The notes beneath the pieces are model-generated. The model saw only the letters and a program-made list of their open reading frames with translations, had not been told where the DNA came from and searched no databases. A stretch of DNA of 64,000 bases from Styela clava (lineage: Eukaryota > Chordata > Ascidiacea > Stolidobranchia > Styelidae): contig NC_135250.1 of the NCBI RefSeq assembly GCF_964204865.1, positions 9,300,001 through 9,364,000 of the forward strand. Reading direction: 5' to 3'. Positions 55,613-64,000 of this stretch are shown piece after piece. Position 1 is the first letter of the stretch. The number at the start of each line of letters is the position of its first letter. The position numbers and the translations under genes are program-made.

Positions 55613-58162
55613 TATATTTATTCTTTGTTCTGTTCGATCTGGATGGAAAATGGATGTCGATGCGGTATTAGGAAATTTCCATCCTGACAAAATTCAACCC
55701 TAACCTCTATTAAAATACTTGATTACTTAATTATATCATATTGTTATTTTCTCGGCATTGTTTGTTCGCAGCAAATATGTTTGACAAAACAAGATATAAC
55801 TTTATCAAACAATAAATTCTATATTCTGATGAAAACTCCCAAATAACTTGCTATTTCATGGTAAGAGTCTAGGTTATTGTTTTTTACATTCATGATATAG
55901 TGTACGAGTATTATACCAGTTTCTATGTTCTGAAATAGTTCTAGCACTCCTGTGATATTCCTTTTCTTTCGTTTCCACGGTGCATGCTAAACAGAAATTT
56001 ATTATTTTTTCTATGAATGGCTAAATCCTATTATCTTATTTTAAAGGAGTTCTTATGTTCCTAATATTTTTTTTAATATATCAATATATTTCAAAATTAG
56101 AAACCTTAACACAGTTTTAAGTCCAGCTACCACAAAACTGTATATGAGCTGATGCTTATGGTAGTGGTCATACCAAAAAACCTCAATGTATATGGAGTTA
56201 GAGGCCCAACTAGGCAAAGAATGTATTAAACAACCACCCCAGCTCTGACAAAAACTTAACTAAACCGACAATATAACTAGATTTCAACATTGGGCAATGA
56301 AGGGTTGATTTACCATGAAAAGTGGCAACACATATCATCTTCTCTTGGTTCGAATGTGTAATTTAGTTTTTAATTTTTTTTTCAGCACAGTGCCTGGTTC
56401 AAGTTTTTATTTTAGCGCAGTTTTCCACAGCGTGACCCTATTATAGATGGAATCATAAGACGTAAGATATGTTTTCCGTGGGAATCCATACTTAATATAT
56501 CATCCCCTTCTGAATGAAACAGCTGAAATTACTTCAGAAATTACAGTTTTATTGTTAACTATCTAACTTGCTTGTAAAACCATCTATCGGGCCTTTTTAT
56601 TTTATGATGAATTACAAATGTCTTATGGAGCAATTTTATGTTAAGTGATTTTCAGTGTTTGAAGATCTGCCTTGAATATGTCCTGTGTATGCGTATTTTA
56701 TCAACTTTTTTTTTCTTTGCTCACAGTTTCATTGTTGCTATTATATTCATTATGCACAATTACTGGTGTTTGGTTACTATACTAAGGAAAGCATGTGAGG
56801 TTATTTGAAACCATGAACCCAGTTTTGAGATCCAGGGGGTTCGCTCGAACCCATACTTGTTTTAGAAGTAGGATGACGCACCAAATGGGTTACATGCACC
56901 ACAGCTGATGACTATATTTGGCACTTAAAAAAAGTTTTGTGTTGAATTTATGTGAAGCATGTCATGTTGATGAAGCCTGTACATATATTTTTGAATTGAG
57001 GAAACGAATTTCTAGTGAGTTTGATACGGAAGATATCCTGCTCTTATAATTTTGAATCCTATCTACCGGTATGCATTGCATTGTTGATCAGACTTTAGGA
57101 GCATGTTCAATGTAAAAAATACAATAGGCCAGTTTTTCCATTTGAACAAAAGTTCTGTTATCTGAATGGCATTGAGATTTTACACTCGTTATAATAACAC
57201 CTCGAGGTGTAAGAAAGAAGCTAGCAAATGATTCCCACATATGTCATCAGATGAGTTTTTGTGGTATTCTACTTCTCATTCAAAACTCTGTATGCTTGAA
57301 AGCAAAGACTAAAATTTTGAATAGAGATACGCGAGTACTTATTATCAGACTATCATGTCAGTATCTAGCAGCCTCTAATAACTGCTGATAAACATCCTGA
57401 ATTTGAACTCAACTGAATCATTTTTTGGCATATTATGAAGTGTCTCTATGGCAAATACATAATAGTTGGAATATAAGACAATGAAGAGTGAACAATGTAG
57501 TGGAGTTACAACGGGTGATGGTCGGCAATTAGTGGTTGTCTGAAATGGGATGTGCAAAATATTCCCTGAGCGACATCGGGCAAAGAGAGACAAGCAATGC
57601 ACAACGCAGGAATTTATTCGATGTTTTTGGCTATTGACCATCGCACAATATTAATCTATTTAAACGAGAAGAAGTCCATTGTGGCGTCACAAGTTCCGCC
57701 TACGGCGCTCTGTTTCCAGCGAATTCCTTAGGCTGTTTTCCTGCTCAGACGCACACCATCCCAAGCTGTGGTATTCAATCAAACACTGCTTTCCAAATAG
57801 AACAATTTTGTTGAAGGGCAATTCAAGATTTTTAGGCCTACTCCATGGAATTTTAAAGTAGAACTCTTGGCCACATTCTACTAATTTTTAAATGATCTTT
57901 TGAAATGCGACAACCAGGAAATATAAAAATGAAAACCATCTGCTTAAACATAGCCTTGTTCTGTCTGAGAAAACTTTACTATCCTTGGTGGAGCAATTAA
58001 TTCAATTTTTTTTGTATCAAAATATTTAATTATATACTCTTGGAAGAAAATATAAAATACCAATTTCAAAGTTACAGTATGTACAATTGAAGTGAAAATT
58101 GTAACATGGAAGGAGCATGCTTCAAAAACTTATACTTGATCAAGCAAGATCTGGTAAAAAAT
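55613..58162. other. Convergent intergenic region
   Basis: Lies between the 3' ends of the PRR14-like gene (+) and the WDR63-like gene (-). An ATTAAA on the minus strand near 58026 may end the latter. Small open frames (57375-57641, 57679-57861) show no domain, and no repeat family from elsewhere in the window was recognised. Confidence 0.5.
55811..55816 (+). terminator. Poly(A) signal AATAAA of the PRR14-like gene
   Basis: Canonical hexamer about 200 bp after the stop codon at 55612. Confidence 0.55.
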
Positions 58163-61100
58163 TTACATCTCTGGTTCATCTTCTTCTACCGCAATTCCAA
58201 GTTCTTTCAATAGTTTTTTCTCAAGTTCAAGATATTGTTGATATTGTTTTTCGTATTCTTGTAGAAGTTGTTCTTCTGATTTATCTTCCGCAGGTTTGTC
58301 CTATTTATTTATTGAAGAGATCGAATATTAATAAAGTTTAAACCAGTATGGCAGATCACAGCTCAATTGGGGTCTCGGTAAAATTTTTTTTTCTCATGTT
58401 ATAATGAAATATCGATCAATTTTGGAACCAGTACGGAGACCCACCATCACCGAAATAGAGCCAAAATTTGATCTCTTGTGCAAAAAGACAAAAGCATTGT
58501 CTGGGAGACTAACACTCTTGCTACGACAAGTTCATAGTCAAACCATGAATCCTTTTTCCCGGAAAGATGCCCCAAAAGGTCTTGTGATAAGATCAAAAAA
58601 TCCCAATATAAATTTTTGCACATCAATTTAACATCAGTAGGTGAGTATGAGTGGTACTAAAGTACACCTGCACCTCTGAATGAATATAGTTACTTTCAGC
58701 TTAATCTGATCAAACTTGATCGGTAAGTATGTTGAGGTATTTGTATGTATGTCTGTGTGTTAGATGCACGCGATATCTCACGAAAGCGAGGTTCAATCTG
58801 CTCCAAATTTTGCATGTGCATTCATCTTAGCTCGGATCAGCAGCCTATTGATTTTGGATGGATTATGTCGTATAATTAGCGAGTTCCATAAATCCATAAA
58901 TTAAATTTAGGGCTACTTCACTGTTGCAAACTGGAACCAATAATAAAAAGTAAAAATGGCAATGAAAAATCATTCTGCTTACGTCTTTCTTCTTTTTGCC
59001 AGCTTGATTCTTCTCTGCTTCTCTAATAACTGCCTTGTCGGAGAAATATTCAATTCTTTTTGTTTCACGATCAAAGTAATTCTGAACGCTGTGAACCTAT
59101 TAAAATTGTGAAAAAACTTTTAAAACGGCATTAATTGGCTTGATTTCCCTCTTTTTACACCCTATTACTCTATTCTGACTACTATAGAAGTCATATGCCT
59201 TCTCAGCTTTGTCCTGAGGATACTAGGGTAACCATTTGACCATACAAGACTCACATTTGTAAAGTAGAAAATTACCTCATTTGCAGCAGCATGTCTCAAG
59301 TTCCAAGGTATTTCTAAAATGTGAAGTGTTCCGATATTATCTGATACGGCAATCAGATGTTGCTTCTTTGAAACGACCCAGGGGATGATAGTGGTAATCT
59401 GTTTGAATAGGAAATTTAATAGGAATCAGATATATGAACATGATATTTTTCTATGATAAAAACATAGATGGTGACAACTTACATTTGTTAACATACGACG
59501 AATCTCTAGATTTGATGACTTCGGCTGGATTTTTTATATAGCATACATTTATATGTCCTTTGCTCTAAACAAGGCTCTCCTAAAAATCGGAACCTGGTAC
59601 ACATACTACGGGAGTACCAAATTTAAGTATATCCCAGTGTGCCATCTTACCTGAGCTGCTGTAACATTTTGAACTAAAGATGGTTCATGAGTCCGATCTA
59701 GCAAATCCCAAACTTCCACATTCCCATCCTTTGTTCCCAGAAAAAACACAGCAGGTCGTGTTGTGCTCCAGTGACCAGCGGTATATAGTTTTGTAGCACA
59801 TGCAGACTGTAGTATCGCATCATTCTAAAACATGTATAATTTTGTCAAGACAACCAAAATGAGAGTAATATCATGATTTATAAACTTGTTCGATTTGTGT
59901 AGCTATTCGCGATTCAGCCATCTTTCTATACCTACTATGGGATATATAAGATAGGATAGAACATTTTTATTCAGAGGAGAGGAAATCCGACACGACATCT
60001 TAATCATATGGTGTCCAGTTACCAGTCCATGTCTGGTATGGTTGGTAAGTTATTTGTTTCAGATTCATGCACTCGATAGTAGAGGAAGTCGTTACCAACC
60101 AGCAGTTCCGTAAATCGCCCTACGATGGCACATAATTATCTCCCACAGAACCAGCGCAGGGTAATCAGAGGTGTCTCATTAAATAATACATACTGTGACA
60201 CCCTCTTTCCACAAAGCAAATGTCCATCCACCAACGCTCAACAAAATATCACTAAAGAATGGAGACCTTTGCAATGTATGTACTGGTCCATCATGAGGAG
60301 ATACTGCCCAGGTGGGCCTGGGAACTGTGAAAAATATAACATTTTTAATGTTTTTTTTTAATAAATATATTTTATGGTTTAAAATTCACAAGCTAAACTT
60401 GTAAGAACTCTATGGGACTCTTTAATTAACAGTTTTATTTTCTGAGTGTGAATTATCTGATATACTATTACAATGTCGCAATATAAATCAACGGCATAGT
60501 TAAGTTCAACGCTCCAACCCTGACATGGGCAAACAACGGCATATCCTGCTGGATAATTCAATCTGGCCCACCTGATGCTGCCACAACTGAACTAGAACCC
60601 AATTTTCATGTTTTAGCTAAAAAAATAGCTCGCCCCACAAAGGGGGCGTAGACAATTTTTTGAGGGCCGTGAATCTAATTGAAAATAAAAGTATTTGATT
60701 CTTGCCCGCTTTATTTGGGATATTTATATTTCTTTATTTTGGATATTTACAAGTATTCAACAAGTGTTTTGAATAAAACATACTTAAAGCATCTGTTATT
60801 TGTATCGTATTGTTAGCTAGTTATTTGGATGTGGGGCACATGACGAATTCTGAAAATGGAGTGCGGCTCAAAAGTTTGAGAACCACTGATCAGGACATCT
60901 AATGCTTTTATTATGAATTTACCATTAGATTTTCCAGTTTCTGAATCTTTCTCCATTTTAAATGTTGCATAAACTACTTCACCATCCTCAGTTGCGATAA
61001 AATATTTCGTTGATACACCATCCAGTGGTTTTTGATTTTTTGCTGAATTTCCTCGGCCCATGCCAACAAGACTTTCTCTTCGGGTAGATAAATCAGGAGC

Positions 61101-63643
61101 AGGGACTAGAAAAGTGATAAGAAAAAAACAGAAATACATGAAAGTACGATAAAATAATCACCTCAAAAAACAAAAATGAAATTGCACATATCTTCGAAAA
61201 TCAATGCATGATTGGTAATGCTCCCTTGCTTGAAACATTGAGAATAAATATCCCAGTATGCGATTAATTACTATCAAATTCAATCTTTCCCTATGTTGTT
61301 GCGCTAATGGCCTCGTTAGTATAATGCAAGGATGCTGCTGTAGCAGGAATAAAGATGACTATACTGGGTCTCGGCCAGTTGAAATGTTACAGAAATACAT
61401 TTCTGTTCGGGTGCAGTAAGACTCTCAAATCACATAGTGCAATAAATTATATTGTAAATATATTTTACAATATATACAACATATTCACAAGGTAACAGGT
61501 TATCATAATATTATATTTGTAATCGAATGCATTGTTATATTCTGTCCCTCACGCTTCTTTATCTACATTGTGAAGGGGAAACATTTGGGTTTTCAAACAA
61601 ACAAATAACTGTTAGTGCTTTGCTGGTCAAAGCAGCTTAGATAGAATGGGACACTCATATTTATTGTAGGAAATAAATGAGATCAGGTATTTTGATTATA
61701 TGATGAATTAAAGCATTTTGTCTAGCCCATTCATTCATTGCATATTGGGGCCATTCCAAGCAAAAGTTGAATTCCATCAATTTTTTAAAAAGTGTAGTGG
61801 AAGTAAATTTTTTTATTTTTGATATCAAAAGACATTGGAATTTTATTGGACTGCACTCATTTCATCGAACAATTTAAAATTTCACCCAGGTTTATGAAAA
61901 ATGGCCTGAAGTGTAGAAATTTTGGTATAATTGACATATTTTGTGAGGATTCCTGACACAAAGTGTTTGATAGTGTGGTACAGTTATTTTATATGGAATT
62001 GACGCACTGGATTTGAGTTAATAAAGTTTAAATGTTTGCAGTGCTGTAGGACATCTCTTTATTACCAGAATTTTAAGAGATGATACAGGCCGCTATTCCG
62101 AAGTGGAAAAATGTCCTGTAGTGGTACGTCCTGTAGTGTCACATACAATATGCACATTATTGGCATGGATTCACAGTGTTACATTAAGTAACTTGAGCAA
62201 CACATAGAGGGGTAGTTCAGTTACTGCACCAGAAAATATTATGGGCTCCTACTGTACCATCGCAATAATTTACAGTACAACACAACGTACTGTTAGTGCA
62301 TGGTGGATTTGCCGTCCTGTAGTGTCACGCTATATTTTACTATATTTTTTTATGTACTAAGTAAGTCTTGGGTGTAACTTTTGTGCAATTTTTTACATAT
62401 TCAATAAAGCAACTGATTGGACGATGAAACAAAACATGTAGCTGAAAATGTGAAAATATATTGCATCCAACAACATGCAAAATTTCTGGAATTGTCCTGT
62501 AGTGTCACTTGGAATAGCCCATTGATGGAAAATGAATATAATTTATTTCAAATTACAGAAAATTCTCAATATACATTTCTCCTTACCATGATCTCTGACT
62601 CCCTGTCTTTCCTTGAGACTAAAAACCAATGGACTGTATTCTCCACTGCCATCAATTTTTTGAAAAACCATTTTCAGCAAAGGTTTCCAAGTCAAATCCA
62701 AATGCTTGAATGTTTGTGGACCTGTCTCTGATATTTTTTTATCAATAGCTTGCTATAAAACAAAGATTAATAGAACTTTATGTGTGTGGGTGAATTATGC
62801 ACCACTCACTAAATTTCAGTATACATAAAATAGGGGTTTCATATGCTGCTAAACTAAATATGATAGGATATAATTTACATATTTACCCCAGGGGACAGGA
62901 AAGACGATAGGCTTAATTATATGGCGGTTACCAGTTCAAGTCGGGTATGGGATTAGTTTGACAGTTATTTGTTTTCGGAAGGATAGGATTTACATATTTA
63001 TCTCGGGGGAGAAGAAAGCCGATAAGACGGCTTAATCATATGGCGAACCATGGCCTCTCGTCCGGTTACCAGTCCAGGTCGCGTATGAGATTAGTTAGCC
63101 AGTTATTTGTTTTCGGAAGCATGGACTTGAAAAAGGGCTTGAGCTCATTGACTTTACCAGATATTTGTTAAATATGTGTGAATATAGATAGAGCTTGAAA
63201 ATGTTTAGGCAATACCGGTAGTTACAAATTTTATTGGCCACCAAGTATTTTCTATATTTCTCTTAATGAAATACACTGTTTTTTTCTGAAAGCGATACCT
63301 GAAGCATTGATGAAGCCACTAAAATTTTATATAATTTCATTATCGTTTGACATTCCTGTGGACACTCGTAACTTTCCTCAAAGTATGTGCTACCATACTT
63401 TGAGAAAATTTTATTAAAACGCTTGAATTAGTAATGACTTTTGGTTAATAATGTTAGAACATATTTCTATCTTTAATCATAAAGAATTATATTGAAAAAT
63501 AGAGTGACCTGTTCTCTAGTAGGACCTGTTGTTGTTTTCGGAGGTCTTGTATCCCACACCAATATACTTTCATCAGGACTACATGTCATTATTTGAATGC
63601 ATTCTGAAGTTTTGTTTTCAACCGGAATTCCATATCTGTTGAG
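58163..63643 (-). CDS. DNAI3: WDR63/DNAI3-type axonemal dynein intermediate chain (C-terminal part)
   Basis: Eight exons on the minus strand join in frame, giving 387 C-terminal residues: 63509-63643, 62587-62752, 60923-61105, 60194-60324, 59651-59824, 59276-59398, 58983-59096, 58163-58300. WD-repeat pieces include CSPDESILVWDTR, FKHLDLTWKPLLKM, YFIATEDGEVVYATFK, HDGPVHTLQRSPFFSDILL, SVGGWTFALWKEGVT, GHWSTTRPAVFFLGTKDGNV followed by EVWDLLDRTHEPSL, and ISDN-like VSDNIGTLHILEIPW. A charged, coiled-coil tail (YFDRETKRIEYFSDKAVIRE, then EEQLLQEYEKQYQQYLELEK) ends at a TAA at 58163. WDR63 is an intermediate chain of inner-arm dynein I1/f in motile cilia. The family is roughly 890 residues, so the N-terminal half lies beyond 64000. 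All exon phases match. Confidence 0.93.
58740..58895 (+). repeat. Dispersed repeat, copy 2 (with 7708-7800)
   Basis: Intronic. It contains CACGCGATATCTCACGAAAG, TTTTGCATGTGCATTCATCT, TGATTTTGGATGGATTATGT and CGTATAATTAGCGAGTT. The second half matches 7708-7790. Confidence 0.75.
59573..59618. repeat. MITE family M1, end fragment F
   Basis: Only one end is left: AAAAATCGGAACCTGGTACA followed by CATACTACGGGAGTACC. It lies in the intron between the WDR63-like exons at 59651 and 59398. Confidence 0.7.
59985..60075 (+). repeat. Dispersed repeat family S1, intronic fragment
   Basis: Contains CATCTTAATCATATGG, GTTACCAGTCCATGTC and AAGTTATTTGTTTCAG, as in the copies at 62885-63125. Confidence 0.65.
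60523..60888. mobile_element. hAT-like insertion in a WDR63-like intron
   Basis: The right end reads GTTTGAGAACCACTG, complement of the widespread hAT end CAGTGGTTCTCAAAC. The left part (CCTGACATGGGCAAACAACG, then ATCTGGCCCACCTGATGCTG) matches another hAT fragment at 16231. It may be two nested pieces; a target duplication partner for ATCAGGAC (60889-60896) was not found. Confidence 0.65.
61106..62586. other. Long WDR63-like intron with a 15-bp repeated motif
   Basis: No exon is seen. The motif GTCCTGTAGTGTCAC occurs here three times plus one variant (62113-62508). The stretch at 61310-61385 has weak tRNA-like features only. Confidence 0.55.
62113..62508 (+). repeat. Spaced 15-bp motif GTCCTGTAGTGTCAC
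   Basis: Copies at 62128-62142, 62314-62328 and 62494-62508 are identical, and a variant GTCCTGTAGTGGTAC at 62113-62127 abuts the first one in tandem. Spacings are 186 and 180 bp, while the DNA between copies is not obviously similar. The origin is unknown; a decayed transposon or satellite is possible. Confidence 0.7.
62885..63125 (+). repeat. Dispersed repeat family S1, two tandem copies
   Basis: Two units follow each other (about 62885-62990 and 62990-63125), both with TTTACATATTTA(T/C)C, GATAAGACGGCTTAATCATA-like and CAGTTATTTGTTTTCGGAAG. They lie in the intron between the WDR63-like exons at 62752 and 63509. Confidence 0.8.
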
Positions 63644-64000
63644 CTGAAAGTAGATAAATTAGATTCTATGAAATTTTATTCAACTTTTGGGCACTATACA
63701 GTGACACGGAAATAGGGACTGTCATATTAGCTGTTATCAGAGTGAGAGATTGATATTTTCAAACGTCATATAGAGAAAAGTCGCAATTTTACTTTATCAA
63801 CTATCAGACTTTCTGAAGTCGATCTGATAATGATGATAATAGACGAAAAGAGGACCAATAAGGCTTTAGCACTGCTACACAGCTCTTTCTATGATGTCGT
63901 TCAGAATTACTGACATAACTTTGCATTGGGCATAGTTTTATTTATTGAGCAAATTTTATTTCCTAAGGTATATTTTTATGTAATTTTCACTCCTTCATTC
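63644..64000. other. WDR63-like intron at the window edge
   Basis: No further exon of the minus-strand dynein gene was recognised before the end of the window. Upstream exons encoding the N-terminal half should lie beyond. Confidence 0.55.

Noticed and set aside
61310-61390. tRNA-Asp-like start (GGCCTCGTTAGTATAATGC)
   Set aside because: The anticodon arm, T-loop and acceptor pairing could not be drawn; at best a decayed tRNA-derived fragment.
62417-62731. 104-codon plus-strand frame
   Set aside because: It is the antisense of a WDR63-like exon (62587-62752) and includes intron DNA.

Overview
This is an AT-rich, intron-rich animal nuclear window. It holds spliced genes with GT-AG introns, mosaic extracellular domains (LDLa, TIL, FN3, CUB, mucin), C-type lectins, cytosolic-type sulfotransferases, a Tantalus-domain nuclear protein and an axonemal dynein intermediate chain. 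Together these point to an invertebrate metazoan with motile cilia. A tunicate or another early-branching deuterostome fits best by feel, but that placement is inference. Nothing bacterial or viral was recognised.

Layout. 211-15790 (+): the 3' part of a very large mosaic mucin-like secreted or membrane protein. I could model 21 exons that join in a single open frame (about 2,205 codons): LDLa, TIL, FN3, Thr-rich mucin, two CUB, TIL, a second mucin built of 35-residue repeats, two FN3-like domains, a possible membrane segment and an acidic tail. 20466-21527 (-): an intronless, strongly divergent G-protein alpha subunit that has lost its nucleotide-binding motifs. 23518-30555: two five-exon C-type lectin genes arranged head to head as an inverted duplication, with a decayed third first exon near the axis. 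32612-33061 (-): a two-exon candidate gene for a 44-residue secreted peptide with a Gly-Arg-Arg processing site. 34260-46300: a tandem segmental duplication carrying two intact sulfotransferase genes, each with an N-terminal membrane anchor; the first copy also carries a broken first exon of the downstream gene. 46243-55612 (+): a nine-exon PRR14/PRR14L-like gene with a C-terminal Tantalus domain. 58163-63643 (-): the last eight exons of a WDR63/DNAI3-type axonemal dynein intermediate chain.

Mobile DNA. Non-autonomous hAT elements are the main intronic and intergenic cargo. Four have perfect 8-bp target-site duplications plus terminal inverted repeats near CAGNGNT, one more (49118-51212) has a perfect palindromic 8-bp duplication, and one has a decayed duplication. 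Two retain the tail of a hAT transposase. A MITE family with ends reading GTATGTGTACC, and at least two other dispersed families, recur through the window.

The genes do not form one pathway. The mucin, lectins and sulfotransferases are all plausible parts of a surface, barrier or carbohydrate-recognition repertoire, but that grouping is inference. Gene models rest on splice-site reading and on reading-frame continuity across exons, not on transcripts.
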